From NCBI GenBank assembly GCA_012513915.1, contig JAAZBG010000289.1, positions 1 to 54,123 on the forward strand: DNA of 54,123 nucleotides, written 5' to 3'. Position 1 is the stretch's first letter; the number at the start of each line of letters is the position of its first letter. Below are positions 8,845 through 17,788 of the stretch, piece by piece. The translations under genes and the position numbers were made by a program. This DNA comes from Fibrobacter sp. GTDB taxonomy: Bacteria > Fibrobacterota > Chitinivibrionia > Chitinivibrionales > Chitinispirillaceae. Under the pieces are notes generated by a model, which was given only the letters and a program-made list of their open reading frames with translations, ran no database searches and had not been told where the DNA came from.

Positions 8845-9986
8845 GCGGTAAACTCCTCATCAAGCCCTGCAAGCCATGTTTTTTCAATATCATTTTTTTG
8901 AAGAGCCTCATTGAGACCCTGCCTATAATAATCGGTAAATTTATCAAGAATTGACAGTTGCTGCATACTCAACAATTGCGGCAACGGCATTGATTTTTTT
9001 TGACTCTGCATATCAAGAATCATTAACCGTGATGCCACCAGATCGAGCGTTTCTGTGTTCCAGTCTGCTTCATCTCCCGCCAGCTGGGCCAGTTTCAACT
9101 GGCTTGTGCGCGCACTGCGAAAGTGAAAACCAACGACCCCGTACTCAACTTCACTTGATGGTTCCATACGAGAACGGTTCTCAGTCATTCTGAATGCAAT
9201 AGTACGGGTAAAGTTCCCAAGGATACCATTTATAAACCTGGTATCACCGATTCCCGAAAGACTTGTTTCCAGTGCATCTATCTGCGGAACCGAAGTCCCG
9301 GTAAATCCATCAGAAGAGAGTATATGTTTGCGCCCTTCTACGGTGCGTAAATCCTGTCGTGCAATACTTACGATTGCTCCAAACCGTTCGGCAAGGATAC
9401 TTGTAAGAATAGGTCCATTAGAGTTCCAGGGGTAAAGTATCTCCCGGTGTTTTTTCCAAAATTGTTCAATACTACTGCTGGTTTTCTGGTATTCAGCCCA
9501 ATGACGGTCGTGCCGTTTCAGTGGTATCATGTCCCTTCCAATAAAGAGCGGTGTATCTATCAGAATAAGATCTACAGCACTGTTTTGTAACAGCATCCGC
9601 TCAACCAGTGCATAACTGTTGCGCATTTCAACCAGATCAAGACGTTTACGCTGTGCTTCAAAATCAATATCATCTATTTCTGATAGTGAGTCAGAACCAG
9701 TTGTGCTAACTTTGTTTTCCTGAATGAGAAGATCAGTTCTTACTGCTGCTGATGCATAAATAAAACCGCCAAGAGCCTTTTTAATACAGGAATGCCCAGC
9801 GATTCCCGAAACAGCAAGGTTTACTGTTGAAGGTCTGTTGACAGGTTTAATCAGTCCGGCGTCTCTAAATAGTGGTGCCACCTGTTCGATATCGCGAATC
9901 TGTTTCAGAATGCGGCCTGCACTGCCCGGTATTCTTAGCTGGCTGTCAATCGCAAGTGTCTGCGCAAGATTTGCGTTTTTCTGCAT
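8841..9986 (-). CDS. NurA-like nuclease-domain protein with an altered catalytic site
   Basis: A 381-residue protein resembling NurA, the 5'-3' nuclease partner of HerA. The match is by pattern: strand NLAVSGIAGH at residues 56-65 followed by ALGGFIYASAAVR, then DLILIDTPLF at 139-148 with Asp144, and a C-terminal block LAQLAGDEADWNTETL. NurA normally has aspartate-glycine in the first strand (VDGS), but residue 60 is serine here, so one metal-binding aspartate seems to be missing. It may be inactive as a nuclease, use another ligand, or act as a scaffold. The start abuts the stop of the upstream gene (TAA-ATG) and its end overlaps herA by ATGA. Assignment to NurA is moderate because it is based on context and short motifs. 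Confidence 0.7.
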   Translation of the reverse strand: MQKNANLAQTLAIDSQLRIPGSAGRILKQIRDIEQVAPLFRDAGLIKPVNRPSTVNLAVSGIAGHSCIKKALGGFIYASAAVRTDLLIQENKVSTTGSDSLSEIDDIDFEAQRKRLDLVEMRNSYALVERMLLQNSAVDLILIDTPLFIGRDMIPLKRHDRHWAEYQKTSSSIEQFWKKHREILYPWNSNGPILTSILAERFGAIVSIARQDLRTVEGRKHILSSDGFTGTSVPQIDALETSLSGIGDTRFINGILGNFTRTIAFRMTENRSRMEPSSEVEYGVVGFHFRSARTSQLKLAQLAGDEADWNTETLDLVASRLMILDMQSQKKSMPLPQLLSMQQLSILDKFTDYYRQGLNEALQKNDIEKTWLAGLDEEFTA

Positions 9987-10808
9987 TTATAACATTCCTT
10001 TTAGATTTTCGGCAAAAAGCCAGTACGGCGTTGACTGAAGGTAAGTAAGCCCATCCGAAGTAACCCCTTCACTATTCAGGTACCCCCGCTTTGTCAGTCG
10101 CTGAATACTATCAGTAAAATTAAATTTTGTAATGTCAATAATAGGGATACAACTTTCTCCTATTCGTTTTTGCAACACATTTTCTGTTGCTGTACCGATT
10201 CCATAACAACAGACAAGAACCGTTATATCCTCTGGCTGAAGCAGATCTGATACATCAATCTCTGGTTGTTCTTTCGAGATTTTTCTCCCGCAATTGCGGT
10301 ATAACCGATCCATAAAATTCATTAACAGGCCAGCATGATTCATCAAGGTGATTGACCATATCGGAAGCACTGTTGCAGCAAACATACCACTATTTGAATG
10401 TGCTTTATAGTATCGCGTATGGCTGGAATGATCACCCCACTGTAACAACGAATCGCTTCCGTCTTCTCCTGAAAGTATATGCAGCACTTCCTTACTGACA
10501 AGATTTTCGATAGAATCATTATCTAAAGCAACCGGAATGTTCTGAATAAAACCACATTCCCAGTCAAGTGTTGAATATAACGATCCAGCGTCAAACGGCG
10601 GCAACAGTAGTAAAACACACCCGGGATTACGCGTCCATAGAAACAATTCCTGTTGCTCCTTGTCAGCACGCTGAAACTGATCACCAGCCATACAAAGAAT
10701 TCCGTTTTTCGGATATTCACCCTGTTGAATTGGTACCGCGTTAAGCAGCTTTGCCAAAAACCGGCCCCTTCGGTGTTTGTATAATTCCGGTGTCAAATGA
10801 AGGTTCAT
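9987..10808 (-). CDS. Unknown defence-operon protein (273 aa)
   Basis: I do not recognise this gene. The N-terminal half has alternating strands such as NGILCMAGDQF and GCVLLLLPPFDAGSLYS, which suggests an alpha/beta Rossmann-like or amidotransferase-like fold but has no catalytic signature I can point to. The C-terminal 60 residues (ITKFNFTDSIQRLTKRGYLNSEGVTSDGLTYLQ) look like a winged helix. There is no signal peptide or membrane segment. It overlaps the giant ATPase by ATGA upstream and abuts the NurA-like gene downstream, so it is co-translated with the complex. Confidence 0.75.
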   Translation of the reverse strand: MNLHLTPELYKHRRGRFLAKLLNAVPIQQGEYPKNGILCMAGDQFQRADKEQQELFLWTRNPGCVLLLLPPFDAGSLYSTLDWECGFIQNIPVALDNDSIENLVSKEVLHILSGEDGSDSLLQWGDHSSHTRYYKAHSNSGMFAATVLPIWSITLMNHAGLLMNFMDRLYRNCGRKISKEQPEIDVSDLLQPEDITVLVCCYGIGTATENVLQKRIGESCIPIIDITKFNFTDSIQRLTKRGYLNSEGVTSDGLTYLQSTPYWLFAENLKGML

Positions 10809-13800
10809 ACGACTCCAAAACTCAAGGTGATTTTCAAAATACCCCTTTTGACAAGTTCGTCCTGCACAGCAGATGCAAGGTTAGGGTTTTTACCTTCCGC
10901 GATAGCATTTGCCACTGTTTGCCATGCCGCGAAATCAAGTCCGGTACCGGTTAACAGTGCACCAGCCTCTTTTTCCCACTGTATTTTCATAGTGTCAAGT
11001 TGCACCTGGAGTTCATGTAAACTACAAGCAGCAAAGGATTGTACTATAAGCCGCTGTGGTGCAGTTTTTTTGCATGCTGTAAAAAGCGGTGCCACTATCG
11101 GTATATACTGTTCATTTATCGTCAGTAATTGTTTTTCACGATGCTCACGTATTGCATTTTCGATTTTGTTAATCTCCCCACCGACAACATTCAGGTTCTT
11201 CTGCAGTGGCAAAAATAAACGATCGGGTATGTCCCGTATCCCGCCAAACTGTCCTTTTCTTGCCTGTTCCCTGAACTTTTCACGCTCTGCTTGTGCCTGT
11301 TCGGTAAGATCTTCAAATGCATCAGCAATTAAAACCAGTTTCTGCTCCTGATCGGCAATCAATCCAACATGTGCTGGTTCTGCATAATCGGCGGGAAGTG
11401 GTTCAAGCCATCTGGCAGCATCCACGCAACGGGACTGTAATTCCTGCAGGTAACCAGTAACTTTCTGGTAGGTCTGTTTTGCAGCTCTGTATGCACTGAC
11501 AATATGCCCGTTGATATCAGCAAGTGGTTTACATGCTTCGGATTCAATTACCACACCAGCCTCATCAGCAAGGAGGTGTAATCGTTCATCCGCCTTGTCA
11601 AGCTGCAACGACCTTAAATAGTGCAACAATGTTTCAGAGCTTCCCGTACTCTCGGTTGCTGCAGTACCAGTGTTATTATCCTGCTGAAGTGCTCCGTCAA
11701 GAATATTACTAACCGTCTGTAATGACAAGGTGAATACATTGAGGGGAAAGTGTTTCAATCCATTACAATCAATCTTTATTTCTTCGATAATAGATTTTAT
11801 CTGTTTGTTAATACGCTGCGCATTGATATCGATATGTACAGCAAACAGTCGCGCCTGTTCTACCCGCTGAAATAACGATTGGCTTTTATCATCAAGCCGC
11901 AGTGTATTTATATTTCCACTTGTAATCGTTGGCAAAATCGCTGGTTTAACATTGTCAACATACTGCAAAATCTTTGATCGTAATGTCAGGAGCTTTGGCA
12001 ACTTTTCTGCTATTACCGGTAATGCAACCACAGGACTTAATGCTTCTTCATCAATTTTCAGTTGCCCGAATGCTTTACGTGCCGCGCAAAGCTTGTCCTG
12101 TGCTTCAACCGTTTCGGTACCTGCTGGCGATCTCCCAATCCTTGCAAAAAGGCCCGGAATCCGGTCATAGCCGAACACTTTCTCAAGTGTCGCAACGGTT
12201 GCATTGTAACAATCTTCGGCATCGCCACAAAACCAGTTTTCAGCTTCAGTGATGGCGTTATCAAGTTTTGATCTCGGGTAGGTCTGCCACTGGGATATCG
12301 TTCCGTGTTCTTCACAAAGTTGTAACAGATGCAACTCTCCGCACCACCACATCCAATCTTCAAATACATTTTTAGCAGATATGTTTGCATGCGATAAATA
12401 ACCCCAGTACCACTCTTTTTCTGCTTTTGTAAGCGTCCAATTCTGTGTTTTTGACGGATCGGCAATATGGGCCAGAAACATTGGTACATCAGCCATGGCC
12501 TGTTGCGGATTTTCAATATCTTTAAACAGACCTGCCTGTTCACTTTTTGTATACCCGAGCCCCAGATATTTGTTTGGTAACGTCAACCGCTGCAGCAGGG
12601 ATGCTGCGGCTTCAGCATCAACACCGTGTGAACAATCCAGATCCTGCAACCCACCAATTCCGGGTTCATCAACGATAAAGAGTTTCCAGGTTTTAAAAAG
12701 CAACTCCCTGTCCTGCGCACTTATTTTTCCTGTTGGTTTAAGCGGCCATGCTATAAGACCGCGCAAGTTCAGGCGAGATCGCCACTTGTGTACTGCCTGC
12801 ATGGTGAAATCCCGTAACGCGGATAGTTTGTTCTTAAATTTGCTGGTAAATCGGCTTTCTTCCAGAACAAAATCCCTGCAATGACCTGCAAGCAATCCAA
12901 TCCGTTCAATAATATCTATTTCACCCGGGTTTAGATAGTACAAGAGGCAATCGTCCTTAAGCTTGTCAGTTACATCTCCACGGTTATACTGTTCCATAAG
13001 GTGGGTTGATGCAGTAAAGGCAATAGTCGGAAATCTCCCATCATCAGCATGTCGCATTGAAGCTACCTGGTGCAGCTTCTCAAGTTCATCCCGATTATTT
13101 ACCCAGCAGAACCATGCAAGATTATCGGGATGCAGCTTCAGTGCATCAAAAAACAGCAATCCACCCTTCTGCCCTGCACCTCTGCTTCGTGGACTACTGA
13201 GAATGGTCAACTGCATTGAGTTTGATAGTGGCGCCTGTTCGTACAGCCAGTTCTTGTCAAGTAGTCGTACTAATCCGGTAAGCCTAACCTGCAAACGTAG
13301 AGTACTTTTTTGTGCATCTTTCTGTAGAAACAGTTTAAATGCCGCATCATGCGCATCGTTCTCAACTGCATCACGAAACAGCATTGTATGGTGCTGGTTG
13401 CTGCGATAACGAATATCAAGACGCATAAGCATCGCTACACTTGGCCCGATATGCGTTGCCTCTTCATCCGGCAGATTCGGTTCATCACCAATAAGTTTCT
13501 GCCAGAGTGCATCGGCTGCATATTCTATCGCGGGGTGATCATACAGTAAACTCATAAGGTGTTTGAATTCACCTCTGTCAAGTGGCAATAACAGTACATC
13601 AGCGTCCGATTCATTTATCGCAAAAGTCTGCATATTCTGCAATAGTACTGTTAAACTAAGTGCCTGCTCGACTGCCGGGTACAACCATTCGTCAAGTTCA
13701 CGTTTGAACTTTGCTTCTTCCAGTGCACGACGGCACTGTAAAGGATCAAACGGCACTTTTCGGTATAGTCCCGCAACCAGTTCGCCATCTTCATTGAATG

Positions 13801-15007
13801 TCGTCAACAGTTCTTTACTTCGTGCGGGAGCACTGCTTAATGGCAGTGGCAATTGTCCATAGAGAATGGCACGTGCGACCATTCTGAGTTCATGATCACT
13901 CGTTCTGATACTGTCAATAGCATTTTTGTCCAGTACATGTGATGCAACGCGCCCTGAATTTTCCACAACTGCATCAAAGAGTTCTCCAACGAGTGGTATA
14001 GCTTTTCCAGCGGCTTCATATTGCGCAAGGATTGCGTCAACATTGGCCATTACCACATTGAACCAGCCGAAATTGCCTCCGCTCATTGCATACGCAGCTT
14101 CAACCAGCCCCGCTGGATATTCAAATGCCAGTTTACGTTCATCTTTTAGTCGCCGGACATAATCGGAAACATCGGCAAATGCATTGTGTTCAAGCTCTAC
14201 AAGTTCAAACCGCCGTGCAACAGACTGTATTTCTCTGAGTTGCTGACCCAGCAGCGGGGAGCAGAGCGCGACATACCGCAGCCAGGGAAGTTTTCGACGG
14301 GGGTCTTCCTCTTTTATCGCCTTTCCGATAAGCCGGATTGCCTGTCCATCAAGACGTTTTGTATCATCCTGCTCGATACCGAATGTAGCAGCTTCTGCAA
14401 CCGTTTCGAGTTCGTCAAGCACTACCAGCACATATTTAATACCGAACTTCTGTAAATATGCATATCCCGCCTGTACCAGCCTGACAACAAGCCCCTCCTC
14501 TTCATAAAGAGCCTCATCACTGTAATGGTGCGATAGTTCAAGTGCATCAGCCAGGCGGGATGCTTCAAAACCTGTAGGCAGAAGTCTGTTGAGCGCCTGT
14601 TTTGCTATACCACTCTGTATAGAACCATCAAACAATCCTGTTGCAAGCGGCAGCAGTGCTTTGTAAAGTCCAAAACCGAACCAGTTATCGGAATTCTGAT
14701 AATCTGATGCAACCTGTGAGTAGCGAATGTAAAGTGCAAGATAGTGGTCCTGCTCTGCGGTACTGAACAGTTTCTTATCCGTAAGATTCCCCTGTTCATC
14801 CCGCACATACCAGCCACGGGAACAATCGTTTATTTGCGCAATAAGCTCATGTCCCAGGCGGGATTTACCACGTCCCCACTCAGCCTCAACCGCGAAAACA
14901 TGGGCAAAATTATCTGCATCCTGATCGACTGTGTGAATAAACGTACGGTAGCGTTTGAAAAAACGACTCTGTCCCACAAGCGGATCACGCGGTGGATAAT
15001 CGGACAC
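10805..15007 (-). CDS. Giant P-loop ATPase (1400 aa) of the defence operon
   Basis: A single-domain-family P-loop ATPase at the N-terminus: Walker A AEWGRGKS at about residues 41-48 ([AG]-x4-GK[ST]) and Walker B YVLVVLDELETV at about 188-199, followed by an RFELVEL block typical of STAND/ORC-like ATPases. The remaining 1000 residues are helical with no motif I can name; heptad-like stretches occur near the C-terminus. Very large ATPases of this size are signature parts of BREX (BrxC, PglY) and of MADS-like systems. The called start is GTG at 15007 with no Shine-Dalgarno sequence, 72 nt after the upstream stop, which is unlike the tight spacing elsewhere. A frame from ATG 15083 fits better, see the separate entry. 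Confidence 0.85.
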   Translation of the reverse strand: MSDYPPRDPLVGQSRFFKRYRTFIHTVDQDADNFAHVFAVEAEWGRGKSRLGHELIAQINDCSRGWYVRDEQGNLTDKKLFSTAEQDHYLALYIRYSQVASDYQNSDNWFGFGLYKALLPLATGLFDGSIQSGIAKQALNRLLPTGFEASRLADALELSHHYSDEALYEEEGLVVRLVQAGYAYLQKFGIKYVLVVLDELETVAEAATFGIEQDDTKRLDGQAIRLIGKAIKEEDPRRKLPWLRYVALCSPLLGQQLREIQSVARRFELVELEHNAFADVSDYVRRLKDERKLAFEYPAGLVEAAYAMSGGNFGWFNVVMANVDAILAQYEAAGKAIPLVGELFDAVVENSGRVASHVLDKNAIDSIRTSDHELRMVARAILYGQLPLPLSSAPARSKELLTTFNEDGELVAGLYRKVPFDPLQCRRALEEAKFKRELDEWLYPAVEQALSLTVLLQNMQTFAINESDADVLLLPLDRGEFKHLMSLLYDHPAIEYAADALWQKLIGDEPNLPDEEATHIGPSVAMLMRLDIRYRSNQHHTMLFRDAVENDAHDAAFKLFLQKDAQKSTLRLQVRLTGLVRLLDKNWLYEQAPLSNSMQLTILSSPRSRGAGQKGGLLFFDALKLHPDNLAWFCWVNNRDELEKLHQVASMRHADDGRFPTIAFTASTHLMEQYNRGDVTDKLKDDCLLYYLNPGEIDIIERIGLLAGHCRDFVLEESRFTSKFKNKLSALRDFTMQAVHKWRSRLNLRGLIAWPLKPTGKISAQDRELLFKTWKLFIVDEPGIGGLQDLDCSHGVDAEAAASLLQRLTLPNKYLGLGYTKSEQAGLFKDIENPQQAMADVPMFLAHIADPSKTQNWTLTKAEKEWYWGYLSHANISAKNVFEDWMWWCGELHLLQLCEEHGTISQWQTYPRSKLDNAITEAENWFCGDAEDCYNATVATLEKVFGYDRIPGLFARIGRSPAGTETVEAQDKLCAARKAFGQLKIDEEALSPVVALPVIAEKLPKLLTLRSKILQYVDNVKPAILPTITSGNINTLRLDDKSQSLFQRVEQARLFAVHIDINAQRINKQIKSIIEEIKIDCNGLKHFPLNVFTLSLQTVSNILDGALQQDNNTGTAATESTGSSETLLHYLRSLQLDKADERLHLLADEAGVVIESEACKPLADINGHIVSAYRAAKQTYQKVTGYLQELQSRCVDAARWLEPLPADYAEPAHVGLIADQEQKLVLIADAFEDLTEQAQAEREKFREQARKGQFGGIRDIPDRLFLPLQKNLNVVGGEINKIENAIREHREKQLLTINEQYIPIVAPLFTACKKTAPQRLIVQSFAACSLHELQVQLDTMKIQWEKEAGALLTGTGLDFAAWQTVANAIAEGKNPNLASAVQDELVKRGILKITLSFGVV

Positions 15008-15083
15008 ACCGGTTTGCAGCCCACGAGTGTCGTTTCGCGAATTGGCCGACCTGCTCGTTTGTCAATTGATTCTTTGTGTTCAT
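15001..15083 (-). other. Possible frameshifted native start of the giant ATPase
   Basis: An ATG at 15083 overlaps the stop of the upstream 393-aa gene as ATGA (15083-15080), the linkage used by most genes of this operon. Its frame reads MNTKNQLTNEQVGQFAKRHS, then AANRC, and ends after about 32 codons. It is shifted by one base from the ATPase frame, which begins at GTG 15007 without a ribosome site. Removing one base near 15010 would join the two as AANR-VSDYPP. This could be a real frameshift, a sequencing error or programmed frameshifting. Confidence 0.5.
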
Positions 15084-16261
15084 AGTTGCGATTCCCTGAT
15101 TTCCTGCCGGTTTACGTTAGGTAATGGTCTTTTTTCTGTGTAGAGTTTCTCAGCACATAACCGCACCGCCTGCCGCAGCTGCCGACCGGTACGATTGAAT
15201 ACTTTACTGCCCGGGAGACGATAGCAGCTATCGGCAAATACCGGATGGATCTGGTAGTGGCCGCTCTGCATCCCCGCGCTGTCCTTAAAATCCCATACCC
15301 GGCGGGTTATTAACAGTGATAGTATCGGTGAAATAAGTGTATTTAATACTGATGGTTCCGGTGTATACGGAAAACAGTTTACATTAAGATAAGCAAGAAC
15401 GTTAAGCAGGAGCTGTGCAAGTGTCCCGCAGCGAACCTCGTCACCTTCAGGCCCCTGCACAATGATACCAACCTCACCGGGTGCATAGCAGTTCTGGCCC
15501 GATTGCAATTCCAAAATAAGACCACCGCGGGCTTCCGCTTTCCAGGTGTCCTGGACATATACCACCATTGCAAGCAGCAGTACCCATGGAGATGCGCAGA
15601 CCCATGTTATGGCAGGCTGCTCTTCTGCCGGCTCGTACTTGCCGTGTAAAAGAAATGTTGTATCGGAAGTGGTACCGGGCAGTGCAAGCATTCGTCCGGG
15701 TACCCAGTTGCGATTTGCATCCATTCCACTTTGGTCAACCGAAGTCAGTGGTGCCAATAGTATCGATTGCACTTGTGATAGAGAATACGCCGCAGACAGT
15801 ACCCGCATGAGTATTGGCAGTGCAGCGGTTTGTTCGAAACTGACACCGGTACACTCCCGTTCTGTTGCGGCATAAGGAGTCGCGCTAAGAGCTGCTTTTG
15901 ATAATAAAGCTTCCACCCAGACCGATGCACCGTCAAGAGCGCTGACAAGTCCGGTAAGTATTGTACAATCGTTCATGCTGCCGGCTTCTTTGCAGCGTGC
16001 AGCAGCGATTGCAAGCCAGCTGTTGCGAATCTCCGGAAGGAGTGCAAGCAGTGTGCAAGCAGCTTCGTTTTTGTTTGCAGTTGCCTTTAAACGCTCTAAC
16101 AAAACGCTGCTTATTACCCAGCCGGTTTCTGCTTCACTTACAGGATGCGCAACACCGCGAAGTAGTGGCGCCAGTTCACTATCATGATCGGGTATAAAAC
16201 CGGTATCAAGAAGCGTGTAAAGAGCATTGAGCAGTGTGGGTGTAACGATTGTGGTAGCCAC
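15080..16261 (-). CDS. Unknown defence-operon protein (393 aa)
   Basis: Not a family I can name. The 393-residue product is rich in helices and hydrophobic residues (SAVLLERLKAT-like helices at the N-terminus, PWVLLLAMVVYVQDTW in the middle, YHLINPVF-like basic C-terminus) and has no signal peptide, nucleotide-binding loop or nuclease motif that I can see. Its start lies three bases after the hsdS-like stop, and its stop overlaps an ATG in front of the giant ATPase. The position between the specificity subunit and the ATPase suggests a bridging role between target recognition and the motor, which is inference from gene order only. Confidence 0.75.
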   Translation of the reverse strand: MATTIVTPTLLNALYTLLDTGFIPDHDSELAPLLRGVAHPVSEAETGWVISSVLLERLKATANKNEAACTLLALLPEIRNSWLAIAAARCKEAGSMNDCTILTGLVSALDGASVWVEALLSKAALSATPYAATERECTGVSFEQTAALPILMRVLSAAYSLSQVQSILLAPLTSVDQSGMDANRNWVPGRMLALPGTTSDTTFLLHGKYEPAEEQPAITWVCASPWVLLLAMVVYVQDTWKAEARGGLILELQSGQNCYAPGEVGIIVQGPEGDEVRCGTLAQLLLNVLAYLNVNCFPYTPEPSVLNTLISPILSLLITRRVWDFKDSAGMQSGHYQIHPVFADSCYRLPGSKVFNRTGRQLRQAVRLCAEKLYTEKRPLPNVNRQEIRESQL

Positions 16262-16264
16262 TGG

Positions 16265-17788
16265 TCACTCCTCCTTCGCCAGTGCAAGGAGCCGATACAA
16301 CTCGTCAAGGTCTGAAAAGAGCGGCTGTCCTTTGCCATCGATTCCATCAGTTTTGAGTCGGGAGAGGATTGCGCGATCAAGTGTGGTAGTGTCGGATTGC
16401 AGTTGTTCCTGTGCAGCGACAATTGTAGTTTCGTCAAGGCGGCCTTCGATGATGGCTTCGACGAGGAGTTTGGCTGCGGTTGTTAAGAAACGAGCATAAC
16501 GGTAAGATTTTCTGGCATTCAGAAGCATGTCAGCAAGAGTATTTTCTATTTCTTCTGCCAATCTTGGTATACGAACACGCCCAATATCACTTAACGAAGT
16601 ATGTTCGACAGTTGTTTTCACAGCCCACTGGTTTAACTGCATTTGCCCCTCCGGGCGATTTAACCAATGCGTTAATAGTTCAGCTCGAATCTTTTTTGCA
16701 GTGAGCATAGCAACTCGCTGGTTAACAAGCATGGGTAGTTCATCATGCAAAAAGAACTGTGCACGAAAGATTCCATCCATTCCAACAACGACCATACCTT
16801 CAACAGCCTGATATTTCTTTTCGTTGTCATGAATTTCTTTAGTTACACCTGTATCAATATCTATAAATTGGTCAAAACCAATATTCCGAATTCTAATGAG
16901 AGGAACTTCGCCATTTTGTAAAAAATCATCACTTGATACCGGGCACCCAGAAGCTAATTCAGTAATGCTAAAGACCTGGTCGTTTTTAATTGTTTTTATT
17001 CCATCTACTAAACCTACATAATGTGTCCGATAAGGGCGAGGATCAAGACGTTCATCTAAAAGATTGACATTCACGCGATTAACAATTGCAGGTTGTGTCT
17101 TCGTTGGTAGCTCCAACTTGTCTATTTCTGAATCTACCTTTGCACGTAATTTCTTCGCCCATGACCGCAACCGCTCCGCTTGACGTACTTTGTCACCGAT
17201 GTATTGTTGTGTGCTGGAATTCATCAAAATAACAGGTATAGAACGCACATGTTCATTAACCATGTTGATTTGTCCAGTACTACCAGCAATACCTTGCTCA
17301 AGAGCTCGTTCTCCCCACCAACTTCTTAAATATGAAGCAATGTAACCCTCATCACAACCCTCTTTAATTTGCATACGAGCGATATGTTGATTGGTAATAG
17401 GAAGGTTAACTCCATAATAGACAGAAACACGTCCTATGCTACCAGCTCCTGTCAAATTTATAAGTAAATCACCATGTTTCACTTGTATCTTGTCAACGTT
17501 TTTGATTTTTCTTATATCAGCATAATCGGCAGGTTCAAGATCTGCAATGAGTTCATCAACGTTTTTTGTTTTTAAACACGGATATTGACCACCGTATTCA
17601 GGATGAATTCCAGGGCCAATTAAATTTATTACAAGATTTTGAAGATACTCCCACTTGAAAGTTTTAATTTTTTGAATAGCCTGCGTTATTTCTGGCCTGT
17701 AAGATTGGGCTGAAAGCAACAATCCAATCTCTTTAGGTGCAACTCGATTTATGTGGTGTTTTTCACGAAGTTTATCTACAGACATCAT
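16265..17788 (-). CDS. hsdS: Type I-like DNA specificity subunit (HsdS family)
   Basis: A 507-residue specificity subunit with two target-recognition domains. The first covers about residues 40-200 (YPCLKTKNV, HGDLLINLTGAGSIGRV, ITNQHIARM, GSTGQINM), followed by the conserved helix QQYIGDKVRQAERLRSWAKKLRA. The second covers about 250-410 (EVPLIRIRNIG, GMVVVGMDGIFRAQFF, LVNQRVAML, KTTVEHTSLSDIGRVRIP) with its own helix. A C-terminal extension (AAKLLVEAIIEGRLDETTI and LDRAILSRLKTDG) is longer than in classical HsdS; I recall similar tails in methylase systems that lack HsdR. It overlaps hsdM by ATGA. No HsdR helicase-nuclease is encoded in the window. Confidence 0.88.
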   Translation of the reverse strand: MMSVDKLREKHHINRVAPKEIGLLLSAQSYRPEITQAIQKIKTFKWEYLQNLVINLIGPGIHPEYGGQYPCLKTKNVDELIADLEPADYADIRKIKNVDKIQVKHGDLLINLTGAGSIGRVSVYYGVNLPITNQHIARMQIKEGCDEGYIASYLRSWWGERALEQGIAGSTGQINMVNEHVRSIPVILMNSSTQQYIGDKVRQAERLRSWAKKLRAKVDSEIDKLELPTKTQPAIVNRVNVNLLDERLDPRPYRTHYVGLVDGIKTIKNDQVFSITELASGCPVSSDDFLQNGEVPLIRIRNIGFDQFIDIDTGVTKEIHDNEKKYQAVEGMVVVGMDGIFRAQFFLHDELPMLVNQRVAMLTAKKIRAELLTHWLNRPEGQMQLNQWAVKTTVEHTSLSDIGRVRIPRLAEEIENTLADMLLNARKSYRYARFLTTAAKLLVEAIIEGRLDETTIVAAQEQLQSDTTTLDRAILSRLKTDGIDGKGQPLFSDLDELYRLLALAKEE

